From positions 1-9,709 of the forward strand of contig DVOB01000148.1 of assembly GCA_018713975.1 (NCBI GenBank): 9,709 nt of DNA, written 5' to 3'. This DNA is from Lentihominibacter excrementipullorum (GTDB lineage: Bacteria; Bacillota; Clostridia; Peptostreptococcales; Anaerovoracaceae). Position 1 is the first letter of the stretch. Each line of letters begins with the position of its first letter. Positions 1 through 7,696 of the stretch are shown here, piece after piece. The notes beneath the pieces are model-generated. The model was not told the DNA's origin. It saw nothing but the letters and a program-made list of their open reading frames with translations, and did not search any database. Made by a program: the position numbers and the translations under genes.

Positions 1-42
1 GCTTTAATGGACTCATCATGGTCGTAAAGGCCCGCAAACGTT

Positions 43-85
43 AAAAAAAATACCTACATTTCGTCAAAACTCAATAATGTAGGTA
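43..85 (-). terminator. Second (distal) rho-independent terminator, minus strand
   Basis: A perfect 10-bp inverted repeat (51-60 TACCTACATT against 76-85 AATGTAGGTA) encloses a 15-base loop. On the minus strand the hairpin is followed at once by eight U residues (the A8 run at 43-50). On the plus strand no T-tract follows the repeat, so it works only for leftward transcription. It lies about 100 bases beyond the terminator that follows ppdK. It is either a backup terminator or the end of a separate short transcript. Confidence 0.8.
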
Positions 86-188
86 ACATCTGCCCGAATA
101 TTGACAAAAGCGCCATACGATCATTTATCGCAGCCCCTGTATGCCTTCATGCAAAGAACTGTTTTTATACAGTGCTATCTTTGCCTCC

Positions 189-240
189 AAAAAAGGAGCC
201 CCGCACTAACGGTCGTTTTTCGTTAATGCGAGAGCCCCCT
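189..240 (-). terminator. Rho-independent terminator after ppdK
   Basis: In the minus-strand RNA, the arm from 240-221 pairs with the arm from 211-195 around a 9-base loop (220-212). The upper ten pairs (CGCAUUAACG with CGUUAGUGCG) include one G-U wobble. The lower stem adds a G-rich to C/U-rich extension with further wobbles and one C-C mismatch. Six U residues follow (A-run at 189-194). It begins about 31 bases after the ppdK stop codon, the expected place for the end of the gene run. Confidence 0.88.
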
Positions 241-271
241 CTATGCTTTTAATTAACAGCGTGTCACACGC

Positions 272-2899
272 CTATGCGTTCTTCTGAGTTATAGCTGCCT
301 GCGCTGCCGCGAGCCTTGCGATAGGCACTCTGAACGGCGAGCAGGATACGTAGTGGAGTCCGATCTCATTGCAGAAAGCGATAGACTTCGGATCTCCGCC
401 GTGTTCTCCGCAGATACCCAGCTTGATGTTAGGCCTTGTCTGTTTTCCGAGCTCTACAGCCATCTTGACCAGCTTTCCTACGCCTACCTGATCTATACTC
501 TGGAACGGATCGTCGTCGAAGATACCCTTATCGAGGTATTCCTTGATGATCTTTCCGGTATCGTCTCTGGAGAAGCCAAATGTCATCTGAGTGAGGTCGT
601 TCGTTCCGAAGGAGAAGAACTCGGCTTCCTTGGCGATCTCATCAGCCGTAAGTGCAGCTCTAGGGATCTCTATCATCGTTCCTACCATGTAGTCGAACTT
701 GACACCCTCAGCTTCCATTACGGATTCCACCGTCTTCACAACGGTAGCCTTTACGTCTGCCAGCTCCTTTTCTATCCCAACCAATGGGATCATGATCTCA
801 GGAACGATATCGAGACCTTTTTCCTTCCTGACTTCGATAGCAGCCCTGATGATGGCTTCCGCCTGCATCTCGGCGATCTCAGGATAAGTTACAGCCAGTC
901 TGCAGCCTCTGTGTCCCAGCATAGGGTTGAACTCGTGGAGTTCTTCAGCCTTCTTGGCCAGCTTCTCGTATGGTACGTTTATCTGTTCCGACAGCTCGTG
1001 AAGCTCCTCATCGGTATGCGGGATAAACTCGTGGAGAGGTGGATCCAGCAGTCTGATGGTAACAGGTCTGTCTCCCATCACCTCGTAGATACCCTTGAAG
1101 TCACCCTTCTGGTAAGGCAGCAGGAATTTGAGAGCTTCTCTTCTCTCTTCTTCCGTATCAGCCATGATCATCCTTCTGATGGCCGGGATCCTCTCCTCTT
1201 CAAAGAACATGTGTTCTGTCCTGCAGAGACCTATTCCCTCAGCGCCGAATTCAACGGCCTGCTTGGCGTCTCTAGGGTTGTCGGCATTCGTCCTGATCTT
1301 GAGGGTCCTGATCTCGTCAGCCCACGACATGATCTTAGCGAAGTCGCCCGACAGTTCAGGAGGAACAGTCTTCACCTGACCGTTGAGCACATCGCCTGTA
1401 CTTCCGTTCAGAGAAATATAGTCTCCCTCTACCATCTTGTACTGACCGACTTCGAGAGTCTTATTGTCTTCGTCCACCTTTATTTCGGCACAGCCCGATA
1501 CGCAGCATTTACCCATGCCTCTGGCAACTACAGCAGCATGAGACGTCATGCCGCCTCTGGCTGTAAGTATACCTTCAGCCGCTACCATTCCCGCCAGGTC
1601 CTCAGGCGATGTTTCCAGTCTTACCAGTACTACCTTCTCTCCGTTTGCCGCGGCGGCTTCCGCGTCGGCGGCGTTGAAGTAGATCTTTCCTGTCGCGGCT
1701 CCCGGCGAAGCAGGCAGACCCTTCGTCAGCTTTTCCGCCTTAGCCAGTTCATCAGCATCGAACATCGGGTGGAGCAGCTGATCTATCTGCGACGGTTCTA
1801 TCCTCATCACAGCAGTCTCTTTATCTATGAGTCCTTCAGCTTCCATGTCGACAGCGATCTTAACAGCTGCCGGAGCCGTTCTTTTTCCGTTTCTTGTCTG
1901 GAGCATATAGAGCTTTTCTCTCTCAACAGTAAACTCCATATCCTGCATATCTCTGTAATGGTTTTCCAGAAGCTCGGCTATCCTTACAAACTCTTTATAT
2001 ACATCCGGGAAAGCCTGCGCCATCTCTGCGATAGGCTGAGGCGTCCTGATACCTGCGACCACGTCTTCGCCCTGAGCATTCACCAGGAATTCACCGAACA
2101 GCGCCTTTTCTCCCGTAGCGGCGTTTCTCGTAAAGGCAACGCCTGTACCTGAAGTATTTCCCATGTTTCCGAAAACCATCGACTGCACATTTACCGCGGT
2201 CCCGATGCTGTCAGGGATATCATTGAGCTTTCTGTAAAGGATGGCTCTGTCGTTGTTCCAGGATCTGAATACAGCCATTATCGCTTCCATCAGCTGATCC
2301 TTAGGCTCCTGCGGGAATTCTCTCCCCATCTCTTCCTTTACGAGGGCTTTATATCCTACGATGATCTCCTTCAGATCGTCAGTAGTGAGATCAACGTCCG
2401 ATGTACAGCCCTTCTCATCTTTCTTTCCGTCAAATATGGCGTCGAATTTTCTCTTGTCGATCTCCATCACGACGTCACCGAACATCTGGATGAATCTTCT
2501 GTAGCTGTCATAAGCAAATCGAGGATTTTCAGTAAGAGCCGACAGACCTTCTACTGTTTCATCATTTAATCCCAGATTCAAAATGGTGTCCATCATTCCC
2601 GGCATCGAGATCTTCGCCCCTGAACGAACAGAAACCAGAAGAGGATTTTCCACATCGCCGAACTTCTTTCCGGAAACATTCTCAAGTTCTTCCATCTTCT
2701 CGAAAATAGCCGCAACGATATCATCGCCGATAGTTTTTCCTTCTTCATAATATCTGTTGCAAGCTTCCGTAGTTACCGTGAATCCGAAAGGCACCGGCAG
2801 TCCGATCTTGGTCATCTCCGCCAGGTTGGCGCCCTTTCCGCCCAGAAGATCTCTCATATCCTTCGAGCCTTCATTAAATGAATAAACAAACTTTTTCAT
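272..2899 (-). CDS. ppdK: Pyruvate, phosphate dikinase
   Basis: The enzyme interconverts ATP + phosphate + pyruvate and AMP + PPi + PEP in the cytosol. In anaerobes it works in PPi-linked glycolysis or in PEP supply. At 875 residues it is full length for the bacterial family. The N-terminal ATP-grasp region is seen from GGKGANLAEM (about 20-29), through VRSGAKISMPGMMDT (about 91-105), to GTGVAFTRNAATGE (about 251-264). The swivelling phosphohistidine domain carries GGMTSHAAVVARG with catalytic His454, next to Thr452, the position modified by PpsR-type regulators. The C-terminal PEP/pyruvate barrel has GLCRTEHMF (about 557-565) and GICGEHGGDP with catalytic Cys830. The ATG start has a GAGGAG about 13 bases upstream and a nearer AAGGT. 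It lies 29 bases after glyQS with no terminator between, and a strong terminator follows. No ppsR (DUF299) regulator gene is in the window. Confidence 0.97.
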   Translation of the reverse strand: MKKFVYSFNEGSKDMRDLLGGKGANLAEMTKIGLPVPFGFTVTTEACNRYYEEGKTIGDDIVAAIFEKMEELENVSGKKFGDVENPLLVSVRSGAKISMPGMMDTILNLGLNDETVEGLSALTENPRFAYDSYRRFIQMFGDVVMEIDKRKFDAIFDGKKDEKGCTSDVDLTTDDLKEIIVGYKALVKEEMGREFPQEPKDQLMEAIMAVFRSWNNDRAILYRKLNDIPDSIGTAVNVQSMVFGNMGNTSGTGVAFTRNAATGEKALFGEFLVNAQGEDVVAGIRTPQPIAEMAQAFPDVYKEFVRIAELLENHYRDMQDMEFTVEREKLYMLQTRNGKRTAPAAVKIAVDMEAEGLIDKETAVMRIEPSQIDQLLHPMFDADELAKAEKLTKGLPASPGAATGKIYFNAADAEAAAANGEKVVLVRLETSPEDLAGMVAAEGILTARGGMTSHAAVVARGMGKCCVSGCAEIKVDEDNKTLEVGQYKMVEGDYISLNGSTGDVLNGQVKTVPPELSGDFAKIMSWADEIRTLKIRTNADNPRDAKQAVEFGAEGIGLCRTEHMFFEEERIPAIRRMIMADTEEERREALKFLLPYQKGDFKGIYEVMGDRPVTIRLLDPPLHEFIPHTDEELHELSEQINVPYEKLAKKAEELHEFNPMLGHRGCRLAVTYPEIAEMQAEAIIRAAIEVRKEKGLDIVPEIMIPLVGIEKELADVKATVVKTVESVMEAEGVKFDYMVGTMIEIPRAALTADEIAKEAEFFSFGTNDLTQMTFGFSRDDTGKIIKEYLDKGIFDDDPFQSIDQVGVGKLVKMAVELGKQTRPNIKLGICGEHGGDPKSIAFCNEIGLHYVSCSPFRVPIARLAAAQAAITQKNA

Positions 2900-2928
2900 A
2901 TTACCTTATACTCTCCTCGCTTTAATCA

Positions 2929-4332
2929 TTAAAAGATTAACCTTTGTTCTATATATTCTCTGACCTGATCTACAGGTATTCGAATCTGTTCCATCGTATC
3001 TCTGTCCCTTATAGTCACGCATCCGTCGTTTTCCGTATCAAAGTCCACGCAGATGGAGAACGGCGTACCGATCTCGTCTTCCCGCCTGTATCTCTTCCCT
3101 ATGGATCCCGTCACATCGTAATCCACAGAAAAATATTTCGCCAGTTCCTCGTAGATCGGCTCAGCTACAGGTGCCAGCTTCTTCGCCAGCGGCAGCACGG
3201 CCGCCTTGAACGGAGCCAGCGCCGGATGAAGTCTCAGCACAGTCCTGACATCTTCCTTTCCCTTGCTGTCCGTCAGCACTTCCTCGTCGTAGGCGTCCGT
3301 CAGGAAGGCCAGCGCCACACGGTCCGCCCCGAGAGACGGCTCTATGCAGTAAGGGATATACTTTTCGTTGGTCTCAGGATCCATATATCTCATATCCTGT
3401 CCTGAATGCTCCATGTGCTGCTTCAGGTCAAAGTCCGTCCTGTCGGCGATGCCCCACAGCTCGCCCCAGCCAAACGGGAATCTGTATTCGATATCAGTAG
3501 TAGCGTTGCTGTAATGGGAAAGCTCCTCCTGATCGTGATCTCTCAGCTTTATGTTCTCTTCCTTCATTCCCAGCGACTTGAGGAAATTCACGCAGTACTT
3601 CTTCCAGTAGGCGAACCACTCCAGATCAGTCCCCGGCGCGCAGAAGAACTCCAGCTCCATCTGCTCGAACTCCCTCGTCCTGAAGATGAAATTGCCCGGC
3701 GTTATCTCGTTTCGGAAGGATTTACCCACCTGAGCGATGCCGAAGGGGATCTTTTTCCTGGAAGTACGCTGCACGTTTTTAAAATTCACGAATATGCCCT
3801 GAGCAGTTTCCGGTCTCAGGAAAATCTCCGCCTTGGAATCCTCGGTAACGCCCTGGAACGTCTTGAACATCAGATTGAACTGCCTGATTCCCGTGAAATC
3901 GCTCTTGCCGCATTCAGGGCATTTTATCCCCTTCTCTTCTATGAAGGACTGCAGCTTTTCATTGGACCAGCCGTCTACGGTGACATCGTCCATCCCGTTT
4001 TCCTTGAGCCAGCCTTCGATGAGCTGGTCGGCTCTGAATCTGGCCTTACAGCTCTTACAGTCTATCAAAGGGTCTGCAAAGCCTCCCACGTGCCCTGAAG
4101 CCACCCAGGTCTGCGGGTTCATCAGTATCGCCGCGTCGAGACCTACGTTGTACTTGGATTCCTGCACGAATTTTCTCCACCAGGCCTTCTTGATGTTGTT
4201 CTTGAACTCCACTCCGAGGGGACCGTAATCCCATGTGTTGGCAAGCCCTCCGTAGATCTCCGAACCGGGATATATGAATCCCCTGTTCTTGGCGAGGGCT
4301 GTCAGCTTTTCCATTGTCACTTCTCTGCTCAT
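2929..4332 (-). CDS. glyQS: Glycyl-tRNA synthetase, single-chain dimeric type
   Basis: This class II aminoacyl-tRNA synthetase charges tRNA-Gly with glycine in the cytosol. At 467 residues it is the homodimeric single-chain form (eukaryote/archaea-like, also called glyS), not the two-gene alpha2beta2 glyQ/glyS form. The N-terminal block GSEIYGGLANTWDYGPLG (about 23-40) is diagnostic. Two CxxC pairs (Cys92/95 and Cys138/141) form the expected zinc-binding insertion. Motif 2 is FRNEI plus FRTREFEQMELEFF (206-230). Motif 3 is IEPSLGADR (330-338). The anticodon-binding domain fills the C-terminus from about residue 365. The chosen ATG has AAGGAAG 9 bases upstream; a second Met at residue 7 is less well placed. 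The gene starts 24 bases after the DUF4342 gene, leaving no room for a T-box leader. An AT-rich 6-bp inverted repeat covers the stop codon but lacks a U-tract. Confidence 0.96.
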   Translation of the reverse strand: MSREVTMEKLTALAKNRGFIYPGSEIYGGLANTWDYGPLGVEFKNNIKKAWWRKFVQESKYNVGLDAAILMNPQTWVASGHVGGFADPLIDCKSCKARFRADQLIEGWLKENGMDDVTVDGWSNEKLQSFIEEKGIKCPECGKSDFTGIRQFNLMFKTFQGVTEDSKAEIFLRPETAQGIFVNFKNVQRTSRKKIPFGIAQVGKSFRNEITPGNFIFRTREFEQMELEFFCAPGTDLEWFAYWKKYCVNFLKSLGMKEENIKLRDHDQEELSHYSNATTDIEYRFPFGWGELWGIADRTDFDLKQHMEHSGQDMRYMDPETNEKYIPYCIEPSLGADRVALAFLTDAYDEEVLTDSKGKEDVRTVLRLHPALAPFKAAVLPLAKKLAPVAEPIYEELAKYFSVDYDVTGSIGKRYRREDEIGTPFSICVDFDTENDGCVTIRDRDTMEQIRIPVDQVREYIEQRLIF

Positions 4333-4356
4333 GTTTTCTTTCTTCCTTTATGCTGT

Positions 4357-5070
4357 TTATTTTTCTTCTTTTTCCGCGGCGTCTTCCTTTTCTTCTCCAG
4401 CCTCCGCCGCGGCTTCTTCAGCTACCATATCGGCTGCCTCAGCTATATCGTCCACTTCGATAGAAGTCTCGTCTTCAGCCTCTATGCCTGCATCTGTATC
4501 ATCCTCGTCGAAGCACTCGGAAAAATCTATTTCTTCAGAGTCCTTCCTTATCTTGTTGACAGCTTCTTCTGCCTTTTCCTTCCCCTTCTGATACATCTGG
4601 TTGCCTTTTTCCTTGACCTCATCCATGACAGTGCTGCTCTTTTCCACCACCGTTCCCATGGCGTCCGTCACCGCGTCACTGACATCGATGATAGTTCCGT
4701 CATTTTTGATCACTTCTATGGTACACTTGAATCCGAAAGCCGCTACTACCGCGACTACAGAAGCGAGAGGCGCTATGACCACTCCCACGATGCCAGCGTT
4801 GACAGGCACATTGAGGACCATCTCATCATCCTTCTTCACCTGTATCCTGGCCACGTTGCCTTTCTGTACCAGCTCCTTGATGCTCTCGAAAAGGGCTTCT
4901 CCTTTCTTACCGAATCCTCTCTTCCTGTCTCCTGCGTTTATGGTCTCTTCTATTGCTATTATCGCGTCAACTACGCTGCCGTCGGCTTCTTCCAGCGCGG
5001 CTTTGGCTTCAGCATAGGTAACACCTGTTCTGTCTTTCACCAGTTCGATCTTTTCCAATGTGATTTCCAT
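4357..5070 (-). CDS. DUF4342 protein with UBA-like N-terminus and acidic tail
   Basis: The function is unknown. Three parts are visible in the 237 residues. Residues about 5-42 (ELVKDRTGVTYAEAKAALEE and on) look like a UBA/TS-N helical domain, the type found at the N-terminus of elongation factor Ts. Residues about 57-130 match my memory of DUF4342: a KGNVARIQVKKDDEMVLNVPV strand region, then a Gly/Val/Ala-rich hydrophobic stretch (93-113), then CTIEVIKNDGT. From about 145 the chain becomes Lys/Glu-rich and helical, and 180-237 is strongly acidic and Ala/Glu-rich, probably disordered. The hydrophobic stretch is interrupted by a proline and could be a buried hairpin or a weak membrane contact. 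The ATG has a perfect AGGAGG 6 bases upstream, the best ribosome site in the window, which suggests high expression. It sits 26 bases after recO and 24 before glyQS. Confidence 0.85.
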   Translation of the reverse strand: MEITLEKIELVKDRTGVTYAEAKAALEEADGSVVDAIIAIEETINAGDRKRGFGKKGEALFESIKELVQKGNVARIQVKKDDEMVLNVPVNAGIVGVVIAPLASVVAVVAAFGFKCTIEVIKNDGTIIDVSDAVTDAMGTVVEKSSTVMDEVKEKGNQMYQKGKEKAEEAVNKIRKDSEEIDFSECFDEDDTDAGIEAEDETSIEVDDIAEAADMVAEEAAAEAGEEKEDAAEKEEK

Positions 5071-5096
5071 ACTCTACCTCCTGTTAATCTTTAGAT

Positions 5097-5852
5097 TTAT
5101 ATAAGCTTTTCGCTTTTAAGATCAGAAACGTCCAGGTAATAAGCCGCATACTCCCTTATTATCTCCTGCAGCAGCTTCCCGGCATCCTCTTTCAGCGCGA
5201 TATTTTCCAGTTTCTTCAGTGGATTCACTGTAAAATACTTTAATATATCTAATATACCAAATTTTATGTCATAAATCAACGCATGGGGTCCTAAATTTTC
5301 CATGGCTTGAAAACAGTCCCGGCAGATGACTCCCCCCTCCTCGACGCTGAATTTGAACGCCGGCTTCTCCTCTCCGCAGATTGCACAGCGTTCCAGCTGT
5401 GGCATCACTCCCGTGTATCTGAACACCTTGGTCTGGTACGCTAATACCAGAGTGCCGATACCTTTGTCTCTGTTTTCCAGCAGATCGAAGAAATCTATCA
5501 GCAGGCTGAATATACCTGGAGACGGGACTTCCTCCGCCAGCACCCGCTCGGTGAATTCCAGCACGTACGCCCCGTTCATGTACTTGTCCACATCTTCTCC
5601 TATACCATAGTAGCTCTTCAATACTTCGGCTCCGTTGATATTGTAGCTATCCCTGTTCTTGAAGAGTTCGTATCTGCCATAGGTGAATGGTCTGAGAGCC
5701 AGGGAACTCTTTCCCTTTCCCCTTTCGTTCAGCCCCGTGCCCGCGCTTATCTTTCCGTATTTCTTGGAAAAGAGCAGTATCATCCGCCTGCCATATGAAG
5801 TTTTCACCTGTCTCAGCACGATCCCTTCTGTATCGGTCAGCAAATCTCCCAC
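5097..5852 (-). CDS. recO: DNA repair protein RecO
   Basis: RecO acts in RecFOR-type recombinational repair: it anneals single strands and, with RecR, helps load RecA onto SSB-coated DNA. The 251 residues fit the family. The N-terminal OB-fold begins TEGIVLRQVKTSYGRRMILLFS (about 8-29), preceding KYGKISAGTG. A central helical region follows. A four-cysteine zinc site is complete: CAIC (156/159) and CRDC (177/180). The start is GTG, directly abutting the era stop (TAG|GTG), with AAGGA (plus-strand 5857-5861) four bases upstream. This placement gives the usual short lead of about seven residues before the EGIVL strand. Translation is probably coupled to era. The era-recO pairing is conserved across Firmicutes, although the small yqzL gene that Bacillus has between them is absent here. 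Confidence 0.95.
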   Translation of the reverse strand: MGDLLTDTEGIVLRQVKTSYGRRMILLFSKKYGKISAGTGLNERGKGKSSLALRPFTYGRYELFKNRDSYNINGAEVLKSYYGIGEDVDKYMNGAYVLEFTERVLAEEVPSPGIFSLLIDFFDLLENRDKGIGTLVLAYQTKVFRYTGVMPQLERCAICGEEKPAFKFSVEEGGVICRDCFQAMENLGPHALIYDIKFGILDILKYFTVNPLKKLENIALKEDAGKLLQEIIREYAAYYLDVSDLKSEKLI

Positions 5853-6752
5853 CTAGTCCTTATATCCGAAATCGGAGAGAGCCACATCACTGTCTCTCCA
5901 GTTTTCCTTCACTTTCACCCACAGCTCCAGGAATACCTTCGTTCCCAGCAAAGCCTCTATCTCTTTCCTGGCGCTCTTTCCTATCCCCTTCAGCTTCCTT
6001 CCGCCTTTTCCTATTATCATCCCCTTATGGGATCTCTTCTCGCAATAGATGACGGCGCTTATCCTGGTCATATCCTTTTCTTCTCTGAACAGCTCGATAT
6101 TGACAGCCACTCCGTGAGGGATCTCGTCCTGCATATACATCAATATCTTCTCTCTTATTATCTCACTGACGACGAATCTCTCAGGATTTTCCGTCACCAT
6201 ATCATCAGGGAAATACATAGGCCCTTCATCCATGAAGCCCACGACAGACTTTATCAGAACGTCGATATTCTTTCCCTCTTTAGCCGAGACACCAATGATA
6301 TCCTCAAAGATCCCCACTGCTTCGTATTCTTTGTATATCTTCTCGAATACGTCCGGCGGCATTTTATCTATCTTGTTTATCACCAGTAATTTAGGCGTCG
6401 TCACGTCATCCAGCAGCTCAACGATATACTTGTCCCCCGGTCCTTTTGAAAGCTCCTCGTCCACCATCAGCACAACAGCATCCACTTCCCTCAAAGTACC
6501 GGTAGCCGCGTCAGTCATATACTCTCCCAGCTTCGTCCGCGGCCTGTGGATGCCCGGTGTATCTATGAAAACTATCTGTACATCTTCATCCAGCTCACCG
6601 TCAGCATAATGGGTATAGATGCCCCGGATGGTATTCCTCGTAGTCTGAGGCTTATCGGTGGTTATGGCGATCTTTTCACCCAATATCCCGTTGAGCAACG
6701 TCGATTTCCCTACGTTAGGTCTTCCTATGATGCTGACAAAACCTGTCTTCAT
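5853..6752 (-). CDS. era: GTPase Era, ribosome assembly factor
   Basis: Era is a GTPase that binds the 3' end of 16S rRNA and helps small-subunit maturation. Seen in the 299-residue product: G1 P-loop GRPNVGKS (10-17), the switch I stretch TTDKPQTTRNTIRG (31-44), G3 DTPG (64-67), G4 NKID (126-129), G5 SAK (156-158), and a C-terminal KH RNA-binding domain with IIGKGG (246-251) and ELWVKVKENWRD (266-277). The frame stays open upstream to 6788, adding 12 residues (beginning MPRGGAGERRK), but I choose the ATG at 6752. It has AAGGAGG six bases upstream and puts the P-loop at the usual distance from the N-terminus. The gene lies 42 bases after cdd and its stop touches the recO start. Confidence 0.97.
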   Translation of the reverse strand: MKTGFVSIIGRPNVGKSTLLNGILGEKIAITTDKPQTTRNTIRGIYTHYADGELDEDVQIVFIDTPGIHRPRTKLGEYMTDAATGTLREVDAVVLMVDEELSKGPGDKYIVELLDDVTTPKLLVINKIDKMPPDVFEKIYKEYEAVGIFEDIIGVSAKEGKNIDVLIKSVVGFMDEGPMYFPDDMVTENPERFVVSEIIREKILMYMQDEIPHGVAVNIELFREEKDMTRISAVIYCEKRSHKGMIIGKGGRKLKGIGKSARKEIEALLGTKVFLELWVKVKENWRDSDVALSDFGYKD

Positions 6753-6758
6753 GGTTTT

Positions 6759-6765
6759 CCTCCTT
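6759..6765 (-). promoter_or_regulatory. Shine-Dalgarno that fixes the era start
   Basis: AAGGAGG on the minus strand sits six bases before the ATG at 6752. The longer reading frame starting at 6788 would place this consensus site inside the coding sequence, so the shorter protein is preferred. Confidence 0.85.
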
Positions 6766-6794
6766 TCCCCTGCTCCGCCGCGCGGCACGCGATA

Positions 6795-7244
6795 TCACCT
6801 TCCTGCCGCGTCCAGCGCAAATCCCAGCGGCAGCAGCTCTTTCAGGCTCCGCACGTTGAGCCGTTCACGATCTGTACCGGTGATGATGTATATTTCCGGT
6901 GAAAACTCGTACATGAACTGCCTGCATATACCACAGGGCAATGATTCCACCGGTCCGTCCGCCACTGCTGCTATGGCGATGGCGGTGAATCTTCTTTCCC
7001 CTTCTGAAACAGCCTTCACTAAAGCTGTCCGTTCAGCGCATATGGATGCTCCATAGGACGAATTTTCTACGTTCACTCCCGTGTACACCTTGCCGCTGTC
7101 AGCCAACAGCGCCGCTCCGACCCGAAAACCGGAAAACGGAGCATAAGCGTTGATCGTCGCAGCCGCGGCCATATCGTACAGTTCCTTCATCATTTCCTCG
7201 TAGCCACTTTCCATGGCCTTGCTGTCCGTTTCGCCCATCTTCAT
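6795..7244 (-). CDS. cdd: Cytidine deaminase
   Basis: The enzyme hydrolyses cytidine and deoxycytidine to uridine and deoxyuridine in pyrimidine salvage. The 149 residues fit the small tetrameric zinc form. The zinc ligands and catalytic glutamate are visible as CAERTA (Cys69, Glu71) and PCGICRQ (Cys104, Cys107). The substrate side carries YAPFSGFRVGAALL (34-47) and GVNVENSSYG (56-65). The ATG at 7244 overlaps the ybeY stop as ATGA (4 bases), a pattern of translational coupling. However, GGAAAGGG (plus-strand 7246-7253) is nearly adjacent to that ATG. It is better spaced (7 bases) for the in-frame ATG at 7238, so the protein may be two residues shorter. Even from 7238 the N-terminus has extra residues compared with the roughly 130-136-residue enzymes of this class. 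In many Firmicutes dgkA precedes cdd; it does not here. Confidence 0.95.
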   Translation of the reverse strand: MKMGETDSKAMESGYEEMMKELYDMAAAATINAYAPFSGFRVGAALLADSGKVYTGVNVENSSYGASICAERTALVKAVSEGERRFTAIAIAAVADGPVESLPCGICRQFMYEFSPEIYIITGTDRERLNVRSLKELLPLGFALDAAGR

Positions 7245-7696
7245 TCCCTTTCCAGGCCCAGCTGAGCCATGACTTCCTCCTCACGGTCCCGCATCTCCTG
7301 CTTTTCCTCCTGCTCCATGTGGTCGTATCCCAGCAAGTGAAGCACGCTGTGGACAAACAGATATACCACTTCCCGTTCCTCCGAGTGACCGTATTCCTTA
7401 GCCTGCTCTCTGGCCTGCTCCCTGCATATCACCACATCACCGAGGAGCATTTCTTCATCATCGTTCACCTCGTTAAAGTCCTCTATAAGAGGAAAGGACA
7501 ACACATCCGTATGTCTGTCCACATTCCTGTACATCCTGTTGAGTCTGTGTATCTCTTCCTTTGAAACAAAGGAAAGGCTTATCTCAGCTCTTTGAGGGTC
7601 TAATCCCTCCTTCTCCAGACACAGACACGCGGCCTCTTCAAAGGTTTTCATCAGCTGATTTTCGACAGCTTTCTCGCTGCTGCACAATATCCTCAT
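7241..7696 (-). CDS. ybeY: Endoribonuclease YbeY, rRNA maturation factor
   Basis: YbeY is a zinc metalloprotein involved in 16S rRNA 3'-end processing and ribosome quality control. The signature HxxxHxxxxxH is intact as HSVLHLLGYDH, with His116, His120 and His126. The conserved upstream elements LNRMYRNVDRHTDVLSFP (52-69) and LLGDVVICREQA (84-95) are present. At 151 residues it is a normal length. The ATG lies 7 bases after the phoH stop. The only good ribosome site, AAGGAGG (plus-strand 7712-7718), lies inside the last phoH codons 15 bases from the ATG. That spacing is long and points to coupling with phoH. The 3' end overlaps cdd by four bases. YbeY next to PhoH and Era is a conserved RNA-metabolism neighbourhood. 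Confidence 0.96.
   Translation of the reverse strand: MRILCSSEKAVENQLMKTFEEAACLCLEKEGLDPQRAEISLSFVSKEEIHRLNRMYRNVDRHTDVLSFPLIEDFNEVNDDEEMLLGDVVICREQAREQAKEYGHSEEREVVYLFVHSVLHLLGYDHMEQEEKQEMRDREEEVMAQLGLERE

Noticed and set aside
101..129. Plus-strand promoter starting with a perfect TTGACA at 101-106
   Set aside because: At 17-base spacing the -10 position is TTTATC (three of six matches), and other spacings are no better. No plus-strand gene follows.
353..2152. A 599-residue open frame on the plus strand opposite ppdK
   Set aside because: It lies wholly antisense to a full-length, motif-complete PPDK. It has no recognisable domain, its composition is Ser/Arg/Leu/Phe-rich, and it has no ribosome site. 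It is a codon-bias shadow.
2922..2940. Terminator between glyQS and ppdK
   Set aside because: The 6-bp AT-only inverted repeat over the glyQS stop codon has no GC stem and no U-tract after it.
4333..4356. T-box riboswitch for glyQS
   Set aside because: Only 24 bases separate glyQS from the preceding gene, and no leader hairpins or antiterminator are possible in that space.
5085..5125. Promoter in front of the DUF4342 gene (TATAAA within the end of recO)
   Set aside because: The AT-rich -10-like box has no acceptable -35 at 16-18 bases, and the nearby AATCT-AA-AGATT repeat is short and lacks a U-tract. Read-through from recO is enough.
6777..6786. Ten-base perfect palindrome GCCGCGCGGC between cdd and era
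   Set aside because: It is short, GC-rich and single-copy as far as I can see, with no paired site or known operator pattern.
6753..6788. A 12-residue N-terminal extension of Era
   Set aside because: The consensus AAGGAGG lies inside this extension, and the ATG at 6752 matches the usual Era N-terminus.
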